DNA of 5,875 nt from Mycobacterium sp. (GTDB lineage: Bacteria > Actinomycetota > Actinomycetes > Mycobacteriales > Mycobacteriaceae). Below are positions 1 to 5,833 of this stretch, one piece after another. The stretch's first letter is position 1. Each line of letters starts with the position of its first letter. Under the pieces are notes generated by a model, which was given only the letters and a program-made list of their open reading frames with translations, did not search any database and was not told the origin of the DNA. The stretch covers positions 1 through 5,875 of the forward strand of contig JAFAQO010000665.1 in assembly GCA_019246375.1 (NCBI GenBank). The letters run 5' to 3'. Position numbers and translations under genes: made by a program.

Positions 1-1
1 G

Positions 2-457
2 CCTCGAGAACCGGGACGTTTCTTCGACACCGGCGCACCGGCGCTGGGCTGGGCGCTCGGCGGGGCGCTCGGAATGAAACTCGCCCAGCCCAAGGCCCCC
101 GTAGTCGCGGTCTGCGGCGACGGCTCGTTCAACTTCGGTGTGCCGACCGCCGCATTGTGGTCCGCTCACCGCTACGGCGCACCGTTCGTCACAGTCGTTC
201 TCAACAATCACTCGTACTGGGCCTCCAAGCTGCCGGTGATCGAGTTGTACCCACACGGGGCTTCCGTGCGGGCGAACGACTTTCCAGAGACGCAGCTCAC
301 CCCCGACACGGATTACGCCGCGCTGGCCAAGGCCTGCGGAGGCACCGGTCAAACGGTGCACACGCCACAAGACATGGGCGACGCCGTCCGATGGGCTCTG
401 TCACAAGCCGACCAAGGCCGCTGCGCGGTATTGGACGTGCGTCTACCGCAACCTTGA
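2..457 (+). CDS. Thiamine-pyrophosphate-dependent enzyme, C-terminal fragment (acetolactate synthase/decarboxylase-like)
   Basis: This is the 3' end of a gene cut by the left edge; the frame is open from base 2 and gives 151 residues before TGA. A methionine at base 74 is internal, because the upstream residues (FFDTGAPALGWALGGALG) already belong to the conserved fold that precedes the cofactor motif. The classic TPP/Mg motif is visible: GDG at fragment residues 39-41 and the NN pair at residues 68-69, about 30 residues apart, as in the C-terminal TPP-binding domain of the acetolactate synthase, benzoylformate decarboxylase and oxalyl-CoA decarboxylase superfamily. These enzymes act in the cytosol on 2-keto acids or thioesters, usually as dimers or tetramers, and full-length members have about 520-600 residues. 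The substrate cannot be told from this domain. The 126-base gap to the next gene suggests that it is not part of the downstream lipid operon. Superfamily confidence is high; specific function is unknown. Confidence 0.9.
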   Translation, partial: PREPGRFFDTGAPALGWALGGALGMKLAQPKAPVVAVCGDGSFNFGVPTAALWSAHRYGAPFVTVVLNNHSYWASKLPVIELYPHGASVRANDFPETQLTPDTDYAALAKACGGTGQTVHTPQDMGDAVRWALSQADQGRCAVLDVRLPQP

Positions 458-583
458 TCGGCGCGACCATGCTGAAAAGTGGCGTGACCCAGAGCCATGG
501 AAACCTAGCTCTTCGGGTTGTCGGTGCCTAGGCTCGGTGAAAGGCCAAGAAGTGTGCTAGCGACGTAGTCGACGGGCGGGGTA

Positions 584-1969
584 ATGAAGCGACTGAGCGG
601 ACTTGACGCGTTTTTCCTCTACCTGGAGACCCCAACGCAGCCGCTGAACGTCTGCTGCGTCTTGGAATTGGACACCAAGACGATGCCCGGCGGCTATACG
701 TACGCCCGCTTTCGCGCCGCGCTGGCGAAGCACGTGAATGCGGTGCCCGAATTTCGGATGAAACTCGCGAACAGCCAACTGAACCTCGACCACCCGGTGT
801 GGGTGGACGATGAGAATTTCCAGCTGCGGCGTCACCTGCACCGTGCCGGTGTGCCGCCGCCCGGAGGACGCCGCGAGCTGGCCGAGATTTGCGGGCATAT
901 CGCCGGGCTGCCGCTGGACCGCGACCACCCGCTGTGGGAAATGTGGGTCATTGAGGGTGGTGCCGTCCCAGACGCGGTGGCGGTGATGATCAAGGCCCAC
1001 CACGCCGTGGTCGACGGGGTCGCCGGGGCAAACCTGATGGAAAAGCTGTGCAGCACGCAGCCCGATGCGCCACCGCCAGAGCCCGTCGACGGTGCGGGAG
1101 GCGCTTATCCGCTGCAGATCGCCATGAGCGGGCTGGTGGGGTTCGCGAAGCGGCCGTGGCGGCTGGCGACCGTGCTGCCGACGACGGCCCTGACATTGGC
1201 AAAAACGCTGTTTCGCGCTCGCGACGGGCGCACTATGGCCGCACCGTTCGCGTCGCCGCCGACCCCGTTCAACGGGGCCTTAAGCCGGCAGCGCAACATC
1301 GCCTACACCCAGCTCGATTTGCGCGACATCAAGGCGGTCAAGAACCGGCTCGGCGTGACGGTCAACGACGTGGTGGTGGGGTTGTGTGCCGGGGTACTGC
1401 GGCGGTTTCTGCTCGATCGGGGCGAGCTGCCCGACATCCCGCTGATCGCCAGCGTGCCGGTATCAGTGCGCGACCGATCCGATCGACCCGGGCACAACCA
1501 GATGACATGGATGTTCTGCCGGTTGGAAACCCACATCGCCGACCCCGCCGAGCGGCTGCGCACCATCGCCGAGGGCAACACCGCCGCAAAAGACCACATC
1601 GCAGTGATGGGACCCACTCTGCTGCATGACTGGACGCAGTTCGGCGGACAGAACATGTTCGGCGCGGCCATGCGAATTTTGCCGCGCATTCCGCACAGCC
1701 CTATCTATAACCTGATCCTGTCGAATGTGCCCGGCCCGCAGGCCCAGCTGTACTTCCTGGGTTGCGAAGTCGAAACTATGTACCCGCTCGGCCCGCTCCT
1801 GGGCAGCGCCGGACTCAACATCACCGTCATGTCGTTCAACGGAGGACTGGGTGTCGGCATCATCTCCTGCCCCGACCTGATGCCGGACTTGTGGGAGCTT
1901 GCCGACGCCTTCCCGGAAGCCCTGAAAGAGCTGCTGGAATGCACGGCTCGGCCTGCGGCAGACGACTGA
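584..1969 (+). CDS. Wax ester synthase/diacylglycerol O-acyltransferase (WS/DGAT family, Tgs-like)
   Basis: A 461-residue protein, the usual length for mycobacterial WS/DGATs. The family transfers an acyl group from acyl-CoA to diacylglycerol or a long-chain alcohol, making triacylglycerol or wax ester at the membrane or lipid-droplet surface. Diagnostic features in order: the N-terminus MKRLSGLDAFFLYLET, canonical for the family and the reason for choosing ATG 584; PLW at residues 116-118; the catalytic HHAVVDG at 139-145, with His140 as the expected general base and Asp144 conserved; ND at 261-262; SNVPGP at 380-385; and GLNI near 410-413. No key residue is missing and there is no signal peptide. 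A G-rich stretch (574-581) lies too close to the ATG to be an ideal ribosome site. No confident promoter was found in the 126 bases upstream. It is the first gene of a probable three-gene operon with a hydrolase and an acyl-CoA ligase. Its preference for DAG or alcohol cannot be read from the sequence. Confidence 0.95.
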   Translation: MKRLSGLDAFFLYLETPTQPLNVCCVLELDTKTMPGGYTYARFRAALAKHVNAVPEFRMKLANSQLNLDHPVWVDDENFQLRRHLHRAGVPPPGGRRELAEICGHIAGLPLDRDHPLWEMWVIEGGAVPDAVAVMIKAHHAVVDGVAGANLMEKLCSTQPDAPPPEPVDGAGGAYPLQIAMSGLVGFAKRPWRLATVLPTTALTLAKTLFRARDGRTMAAPFASPPTPFNGALSRQRNIAYTQLDLRDIKAVKNRLGVTVNDVVVGLCAGVLRRFLLDRGELPDIPLIASVPVSVRDRSDRPGHNQMTWMFCRLETHIADPAERLRTIAEGNTAAKDHIAVMGPTLLHDWTQFGGQNMFGAAMRILPRIPHSPIYNLILSNVPGPQAQLYFLGCEVETMYPLGPLLGSAGLNITVMSFNGGLGVGIISCPDLMPDLWELADAFPEALKELLECTARPAADD

Positions 1970-2029
1970 ACCTCGCGTTTCACGACAAACCTGCGACGGC
2001 GCACCGCGCGAAGATGGCAGGCTGAGGGT

Positions 2030-2869
2030 ATGTCAAAGCCGATATTCGAACCCGTCGAGCGGCCACGGCGGTCCAGCGCCCCGCCATGGTCCCTGTCCCT
2101 TACCGATCCCGGCCGCGCGGCGGTCGAGTTCGGGCTGCTGGTTGGCGCGCGGCCGCTGCAGCGGATACTGCCGGTCGGCGACGGGCATCCGGTACTGGTG
2201 CTGCCCGGTTTGCTGGCCGGTGACGGCTCCACCTGGGCGCTGCGACGCACTCTGCGTCGTCTGGGGTATCGGGTCCATGGCTGGCGCCTTGGCCGCAACA
2301 TCGGGCCGACAGCTCAGGCGGTCGCCGGGATGGGTGAGCGGCTCAATGACCTGTACACCAGATACGGCACCCCGGTCAGTGTGATCGGCTGGAGCCTGGG
2401 CGGCATCTACGCGCGAGGAATGGCCCGCCGCGGCGCGCCGGCGGTACGGCAGGTGATCACGCTTGGCACCCCATTTCGCCTCACCGACCACAATCAGACC
2501 CGCGCCGGTGCGGCCTTCAAGCGGTTCTCGCACCTGCATGTGGAGCGGGCCGCCGTGCCGGTCGACCTCGAAACCGAACCTCTGCCGGTGCCCGCGACGT
2601 CGATCTACTCCAGATACGACGGGGTCGTGGCGTGGCAGGCGTGCCTCGATCTCCGCTCACCACGTGCCGAAAACATCTCGGTGATCGGCAGCCACTTCGG
2701 CTACGGTCACAACCCGGCGGTGATTTGGGCCATCGCGGACCGGCTGGCGCAGCCGAGCGGCGAATGGGCGCCGTTTCGGCCGCCCGCAGTCTTGCGGCCG
2801 CTGTTCCCGCGACCGGACACCGCGCCCGAGCAGTCGGCGCCGAGGGGTGCGCAAATCCGCCCTGCGTAG
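2030..2869 (+). CDS. Alpha/beta-hydrolase (esterase/lipase-like)
   Basis: A 279-residue alpha/beta-hydrolase. The HPVLVLPGLLAGDGST segment (residues 53-68) is the beta-strand and oxyanion-loop region. The nucleophile elbow is GWSLGG with Ser122, the acid is probably Asp197 (YSRYDG), and the base is probably His222 in GSHFGYGHNP, so the triad appears intact. There is no signal peptide or membrane segment, so a cytosolic esterase, lipase or thioesterase is likely; the substrate is unknown. As far as I recall, hydrolases of this type often sit beside WS/DGAT genes in mycobacteria. ATG 2030 is the only usual start codon in this frame after the upstream stop. Its ribosome site is poor: GAGGG ends one base before the ATG, and GGCAGG at 2016-2021 is only a weak alternative. 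The gene is in the same frame as the preceding WS/DGAT, with a single TGA and 20 open codons between them. It ends 20 bases before the acyl-CoA ligase. The last 25 or so residues are Pro/Arg-rich and probably disordered. Confidence 0.9.
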   Translation: MSKPIFEPVERPRRSSAPPWSLSLTDPGRAAVEFGLLVGARPLQRILPVGDGHPVLVLPGLLAGDGSTWALRRTLRRLGYRVHGWRLGRNIGPTAQAVAGMGERLNDLYTRYGTPVSVIGWSLGGIYARGMARRGAPAVRQVITLGTPFRLTDHNQTRAGAAFKRFSHLHVERAAVPVDLETEPLPVPATSIYSRYDGVVAWQACLDLRSPRAENISVIGSHFGYGHNPAVIWAIADRLAQPSGEWAPFRPPAVLRPLFPRPDTAPEQSAPRGAQIRPA

Positions 2870-2877
2870 CACGTAGT

Positions 2878-2882
2878 AAGGA
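2878..2882 (+). promoter_or_regulatory. Ribosome binding site of the acyl-CoA ligase
   Basis: AAGGA lies 7 bases before ATG 2890, inside the 20-base gap after the hydrolase stop. It supports that start and translation from a shared messenger. Confidence 0.7.
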
Positions 2883-2889
2883 TTGAGCG

Positions 2890-4410
2890 ATGACTTTCAA
2901 CCTCGCCGTCATGCTTGCCGAATCCCGCGCCGCGCATCCGGACAAGCCGCTGTGCCACATCGGCGACCGGACGTTCAGCTACGCGCAAGTCGATGAGATC
3001 TCCGGCCGGATCGCCACCAGCCTGCGCAGCCTCGGGGTGGGCCGCGGGGACAAGGTCGCGGTTCAGTTGCCCAACCTTCCGCAGTTCCTATTCGCCTACT
3101 TCGGCATCCTCAAGGCCGGTGCGGTGATGGTGCCGCTGAACCCGCTGCTGCGCGCCCCGGAAGTCCGCTACCACCTGCAAGATTCCGAGTCGCGACTGCT
3201 GATCACCTTCGAGACGTTCGCCGACGAGGCGGTTCAGGGCGCCCGCGACATCGAGGGGCTGCAAACCTACGTGGTGAACCTGCCCGGCAACGATCAGCGC
3301 CCCGGGGGCACAAAGCATTTCGACGAGTTGTACTTCGCCGACGACACTGGTGAGTTGGAACCGACGAACGCGGACGACACGGCGGTGATCATCTACACGT
3401 CCGGCACCACCGGCAAACCCAAGGGCGCTGAACTGACGCACTTTCAGCTGTTCATGAACTGCACGTTCGCGGGAGAGCTGTTCGAATTCCGAGACGACGA
3501 CGTCGGTATGGCAGTGCTGCCGATGTTTCATGTGTTCGGTCTATCCAGCGTGCTCAACGTCACCGTGCGGTTCGGCGGCACCATGGTTCTGGTGCCGCGT
3601 TTTGACCCCAAGACGGTGATCGAGGAACTTGCGCTGCACCGCTGCACGATCTTCTCCGGTGTTCCGACAATGTATTTCGCGCTGTTACAGGCTGACACCG
3701 AAGGCCATGACCTGTCGGCTTTGCGGGTCGGGGTATCCGGCGGCGCCGCGATCCCGGGCGAAGTGATCCGGGCCTTCGAAAAGAAATTCCCCGGCGTGGT
3801 GGTCCTCGAGGGTTATGGCTTGTCCGAAACCGCCTCCGCCACAACGTTCAACATCAATGCCGAACAGCGCAAAGTGCTTTCGATCGGTAAGCCGATGTGG
3901 GGTGTGGCCGTACGTGTCGTCGACGAGAACGACACCGAATTGCCGCCCGGTGAGCACAATGTCGGCGAGATCGTCATCCGTGGACACAACGTAATGAAGG
4001 GCTATTACAACAAGCCCGAAGCGACCGCCGAAGCGTTCCGCAACGGGTGGTTCCACACCGGCGATCTCGCCTATCGCGACGAGGACGGGTACTTCTTCAT
4101 CGTCGACCGCAAAAAGGATCTCGTCATCCGCGGCGGCTACAACGTCTACCCACGCGAGATCGAAGAAGTCCTGTTCGATCACCCCGAAGTCGCCGCAGCC
4201 GCAGTGATCGGGAAGCCGCACGACAAGCTCGGCCAAGAAGTACTGGCGTTTGTCGTGGCCAAAGAAGGCGCCAGCCTTGATCCCGACGACGTCATCGCCC
4301 ACTGCAAACAGCGCCTGGCCGCCTACAAGTACCCGCGTGAGGTCAGGATCATCGACGAATTGCCAATGGGCCCCACCGGAAAGGTGCTCAAGAAAGAGCT
4401 GCGGCCGTAA
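2890..4410 (+). CDS. Long-chain fatty-acid-CoA ligase, AMP-forming (FadD family)
   Basis: A 506-residue member of the ANL adenylating superfamily, full length for compact FadD or 4-coumarate-CoA-ligase-like enzymes. It would activate a carboxylic acid with ATP to an acyl-adenylate and then form the acyl-CoA. Motifs in order: the P-loop-like YTSGTTGKPKG at residues 169-179; GYGLSET at 308-314; HTGD at 389-392; DRKKD at 406-410; the hinge segment RGGYNVYPREIEE at 414-426; and PTGK at 495-498, with Lys498 as the catalytic lysine. All core residues are present, so it should be active. There is no signal peptide or membrane segment. It starts 20 bases after the hydrolase with a good AAGGA site, consistent with an operon, and its acyl-CoA product is the donor the upstream WS/DGAT needs. 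A medium- or aromatic-acid CoA ligase remains possible, since acyl specificity cannot be read by eye. The numbered fadD paralogue cannot be assigned. The stop codon lies within a strong hairpin. Confidence 0.93.
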   Translation: MTFNLAVMLAESRAAHPDKPLCHIGDRTFSYAQVDEISGRIATSLRSLGVGRGDKVAVQLPNLPQFLFAYFGILKAGAVMVPLNPLLRAPEVRYHLQDSESRLLITFETFADEAVQGARDIEGLQTYVVNLPGNDQRPGGTKHFDELYFADDTGELEPTNADDTAVIIYTSGTTGKPKGAELTHFQLFMNCTFAGELFEFRDDDVGMAVLPMFHVFGLSSVLNVTVRFGGTMVLVPRFDPKTVIEELALHRCTIFSGVPTMYFALLQADTEGHDLSALRVGVSGGAAIPGEVIRAFEKKFPGVVVLEGYGLSETASATTFNINAEQRKVLSIGKPMWGVAVRVVDENDTELPPGEHNVGEIVIRGHNVMKGYYNKPEATAEAFRNGWFHTGDLAYRDEDGYFFIVDRKKDLVIRGGYNVYPREIEEVLFDHPEVAAAAVIGKPHDKLGQEVLAFVVAKEGASLDPDDVIAHCKQRLAAYKYPREVRIIDELPMGPTGKVLKKELRP

Positions 4411-4434
4411 CGGCTGGTTATCAGCTGAACGGCC
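4403..4434 (+). terminator. Compound hairpin over the ligase stop codon, probable transcription terminator
   Basis: GGCCGT (4403-4408) pairs with ACGGCC (4429-4434), and CGGCTG (4411-4416) pairs with CAGCTG (4422-4427) with one G-U pair. That makes 12 base pairs, with a 2x1 internal loop and a 5-base loop. The UAA stop codon lies in the left half. No T-tract follows, so this is not a classical intrinsic terminator, but hairpins without U-tails are commonly predicted at actinobacterial gene ends. Its place between the lipid cassette and the separately promoted nitroreductase gene supports a terminator role. mRNA 3'-end protection is an alternative. Confidence 0.5.
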
Positions 4435-4463
4435 TGCCGCACGCAGAGGCCAATGGCGCCAGC

Positions 4464-4483
4464 GTTGGGACCAACGACTCTAG
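4464..4483 (+). promoter_or_regulatory. DosR (DevR)-like binding site
   Basis: The 20-base sequence GTTGGGACCAACGACTCTAG matches 12 of 20 positions of the published DosR palindrome (TTSGGGACTWWAGTCCCSAA). It keeps the GGGAC core of the left half intact and part of the right half (G-C-C). It ends about 56 bases before the Acg-like start, and its centre would lie near -42 relative to the start point implied by the TAGGGT -10 element, a usual position for an activator overlapping the -35 region. Known Acg-family genes of M. tuberculosis (Rv2032, Rv3131) are DosR-regulated, which adds contextual support. The assignment is an inference from motif and position. Confidence 0.5.
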
Positions 4484-4503
4484 GGAGCGCGCGTAGTCAT
4501 TCC

Positions 4504-4509
4504 TAGGGT
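4504..4509 (+). promoter_or_regulatory. Candidate -10 element of the Acg-like gene
   Basis: TAGGGT fits the TAnnnT pattern of mycobacterial housekeeping promoters. It would place the transcription start near 4515-4517 and leave a leader of about 24 bases. No good -35 hexamer lies at the matching distance; the DosR-like box occupies that region, as expected for an activator-dependent promoter. Confidence 0.4.
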
Positions 4510-4527
4510 TGGTCACAGACCCGAAAC

Positions 4528-4535
4528 GGAGGGAG
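4528..4535 (+). promoter_or_regulatory. Ribosome binding site of the Acg-like gene
   Basis: GGAGGGAG is a strong Shine-Dalgarno sequence ending 4 bases before ATG 4540. It fixes the start and is the best ribosome site in the window. Confidence 0.8.
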
Positions 4536-4539
4536 TGAC

Positions 4540-5526
4540 ATGCCTGCAACGCTGGTAGACACCGGGCTCGTGAAAGAAGCGGTGCTGCTCGCGTGCCGCG
4601 CCCCCTCGGTGCACAACAGCCAACCGTGGCGGTGGCGCTGGCTGTCTGACCGAGGGGTGTTGCGGCTATTCCTGGATCGACGCCGACGGGTAATCACCGC
4701 CGACCGATCCGGTCGAGAAGCCATGATCAGTTGCGGTGCTGTCCTCGATCATCTTCGCGTCGCCATGATTGCGGTCGGTTGGCAGTCGAGCATCGATCGG
4801 CTCCCGCATGCTGCCAATCCAGAACATCTGGCGTCGGTCGAATTCAGCCCTGTCGAGTACGTGACCGCTACTCAAGACGAGCGGGCGGAGGCGATTTTGC
4901 AACGCCGAACCGACCGGCTTCCGCTGGGCTACCCGACGTACTGGCCCTCGTTTGAGCCCGTGCTGCGCAGCAGCGTCGATGACAGCGCCGCAATGCTCGA
5001 TGTGCTTTCTGAAGACGTACGACCACAACTGGCCGAGGCCTCGATGCTTACTGAGGTACTCCGCCGCGACGACCCGTCGTATCAGTTGGAACTTCAATGG
5101 TGGACTTCGCCATTCGGGCTCTACGAGGGTGTGCCGTCAGACGCGCTGGCATCCGCATCCGAACGGCAGCGAGTCGATGTAGCGCGGGACTTTCCCGCGC
5201 GCAATCATGCCAACCGCCGCGCCGACGTTGCGGTGGATTGGTCGAGAATACTTGTGTTGTCGACGGCCGGGGACAGCCGAGCGGATGTACTCCGTTGCGG
5301 CGAAGCCTTATCCACCGTGTTATTGGAGTGCACCATGGCCGGCCTGGCGACCTGCACACTGACTCATCTGATCGAGTTGGAGGACAGCCGAGATATCGTG
5401 CGTAAGCTCATCGGCGATCGCGGTGAGCCACAGGTGCTGATCCGTGTTGGCATAGCACCACCTATGGAAGAACTGCCGGCGTCCACACCACGACGGCCGC
5501 TCGAGGATGTGTTGGAAATCCGCTGA
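4540..5526 (+). CDS. Acg-family nitroreductase-like flavoprotein (Rv2032/Rv3131-like)
   Basis: A 328-residue protein, the usual length (about 330) for the Acg family of mycobacterial nitroreductase-like FMN proteins. Family signatures: APSVHNSQPWRWR at residues 21-33, the N-terminal flavin-phosphate-binding type segment; DRSGREAMISCGAVLDHLRVA at about 55-75; RRTDR at 122-126; a GEALSTVLLECTMAGLA helix at 254-270; PQVLIRVG at 297-304; and TPRRPLEDVLE near the C-terminus. There is no signal peptide or membrane segment, so it is cytosolic. A solved Acg structure shows a single-chain fold resembling a nitroreductase dimer with a lid over the flavin; conventional nitroreductase activity is doubtful, and flavin storage or a redox role in dormancy has been proposed. 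The gene has its own strong ribosome site and a DosR-like box upstream, so it is probably transcribed separately from the lipid cassette, perhaps under hypoxia or NO. Family confidence is high; the in-cell reaction is unknown. Confidence 0.92.
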   Translation: MPATLVDTGLVKEAVLLACRAPSVHNSQPWRWRWLSDRGVLRLFLDRRRRVITADRSGREAMISCGAVLDHLRVAMIAVGWQSSIDRLPHAANPEHLASVEFSPVEYVTATQDERAEAILQRRTDRLPLGYPTYWPSFEPVLRSSVDDSAAMLDVLSEDVRPQLAEASMLTEVLRRDDPSYQLELQWWTSPFGLYEGVPSDALASASERQRVDVARDFPARNHANRRADVAVDWSRILVLSTAGDSRADVLRCGEALSTVLLECTMAGLATCTLTHLIELEDSRDIVRKLIGDRGEPQVLIRVGIAPPMEELPASTPRRPLEDVLEIR

Positions 5527-5591
5527 CTGCGCCGCTACACCCGGTGACCGTTGGCTTGACAGCAATAGCGGTGCACGCTTTGAGGTCTGCA

Positions 5592-5653
5592 AAGGGACCT
5601 AATCGGCCAGCGCCTCGGATCGACCTTCGGCGGTCGTTTGCCATCTGTCCCTT
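5592..5653 (+). repeat. Nested inverted repeat downstream of the Acg-like gene
   Basis: AAGGGAC (5592-5598) and GTCCCTT (5647-5653) are perfect 7-base inverted arms. They enclose a smaller hairpin, CGACC (5621-5625) with GGTCG (5632-5636), which is followed by TTT. The inner hairpin plus TTT could be a weak terminator about 95 bases after the Acg-like stop. The outer arms are far apart and could be chance. Confidence 0.35.
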
Positions 5654-5696
5654 CGGTGGCCCGCCGTGACGCAGCCACGCCAGCTGCCGGCGGTAG

Positions 5697-5726
5697 CTGC
5701 GTTCTCGGACGCCGGCCAGAACGCAG
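5697..5726 (+). repeat. Perfect 9-bp inverted repeat
   Basis: CTGCGTTCT (5697-5705) and AGAACGCAG (5718-5726) are exact inverted arms around a 12-base G/C-rich loop. The arms contain TTCT/AGAA, so they are not a trivial result of high G+C. It could be an RNA stem-loop, a terminator or a palindromic intergenic repeat. Confidence 0.55.
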
Positions 5727-5727
5727 A

Positions 5728-5765
5728 AGCTCTAAACCGGCAGCGCCGCTGCCTCTCTTAGGGCT
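5728..5765 (+). repeat. 14-bp compound stem-loop adjacent to the previous one
   Basis: AGCTCTAA (5728-5735) pairs with TTAGGGCT (5758-5765) through 7 Watson-Crick pairs and one G-U pair. Inside it, GGCAGC (5739-5744) pairs with GCTGCC (5748-5753) across a 3-base loop. The internal loop is 3x4. The stem starts one base after the preceding inverted repeat ends, giving two tandem hairpins. The inner hairpin followed by TCTCTT could act as a terminator. Confidence 0.5.
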
Positions 5766-5773
5766 GTCAGCCT

Positions 5774-5797
5774 GTTGCCTCACGTCAAGATGCGCGC
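5774..5797 (+). repeat. 24-base direct repeat, copy 1
   Basis: The block starts GTTGCCTCACGT and ends TGCGCGC. It matches copy 2 (5810-5833) at 21 of 24 positions, with the differences confined to the middle. Copies start 36 bases apart. Function is unknown; a repeated protein-binding site is one possibility. Confidence 0.65.
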
Positions 5798-5809
5798 GAA
5801 GGGGGATTC

Positions 5810-5833
5810 GTTGCCTCACGTAAACGTGCGCGC
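5810..5833 (+). repeat. 24-base direct repeat, copy 2, containing a CACGT/ACGTG palindrome
   Basis: This is the second copy of the repeat. Here the centre forms an inverted repeat, CACGT (5817-5821), AA, ACGTG (5824-5828), which is degraded in copy 1. An AT-rich patch, TTATTAATT, follows at once (5834-5842). If TTGCCT (5811-5816) served as a -35 hexamer, the palindrome would sit in the spacer like an operator, but the -10 match is weak. Confidence 0.6.

Noticed and set aside
467..500. CCATG...CATGG inverted repeat after the TPP enzyme as a terminator
   Set aside because: It has only 5 base pairs with a 24-base loop and no T-tract, so it is not convincing.
512..531. Weak DosR-like sequence (TTCGGG...GGTGCC) upstream of the acyltransferase
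   Set aside because: It matches about 12 of 20 positions but lacks the GGGAC core, and no well-spaced -10 element follows it. It is not good enough to claim that the lipid cassette is DosR-regulated.
526..533. GCCTAGGC palindrome, with TAGGCT as a possible -10 for the acyltransferase
   Set aside because: Eight bases are common by chance, and no acceptable -35 hexamer lies 16-18 bases upstream.
1705..2301. Minus-strand open frame of 198 codons
   Set aside because: It is antisense to the acyltransferase and hydrolase, crosses their junction, is low-complexity and Arg/Ser/Pro-rich, and has no recognisable domain. It is a shadow of high-G+C coding sequence.
2033..2539. Minus-strand open frame of 168 codons
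   Set aside because: It is antisense to the hydrolase, which has clear catalytic motifs, and has no domain of its own.
3685..4302. Minus-strand open frame of 205 codons within the ligase
   Set aside because: It is antisense to conserved ANL motifs; its Val/Asp/Gly-rich composition mirrors the sense codons.
5594..5608. GGGACC...GGCC resembling a DosR half-site
   Set aside because: The spacing of the right half is off by one base and the right half is poor. The site lies downstream of the Acg-like gene with no gene start nearby.
5535..5819. Minus-strand open frame of 94 codons in the 3' non-coding segment
   Set aside because: It spans the inverted repeats, shows no domain and has no clear ribosome site. 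The Arg/Pro-rich composition looks like a chance open frame. It is mentioned only because the direct repeats stay in frame within it.
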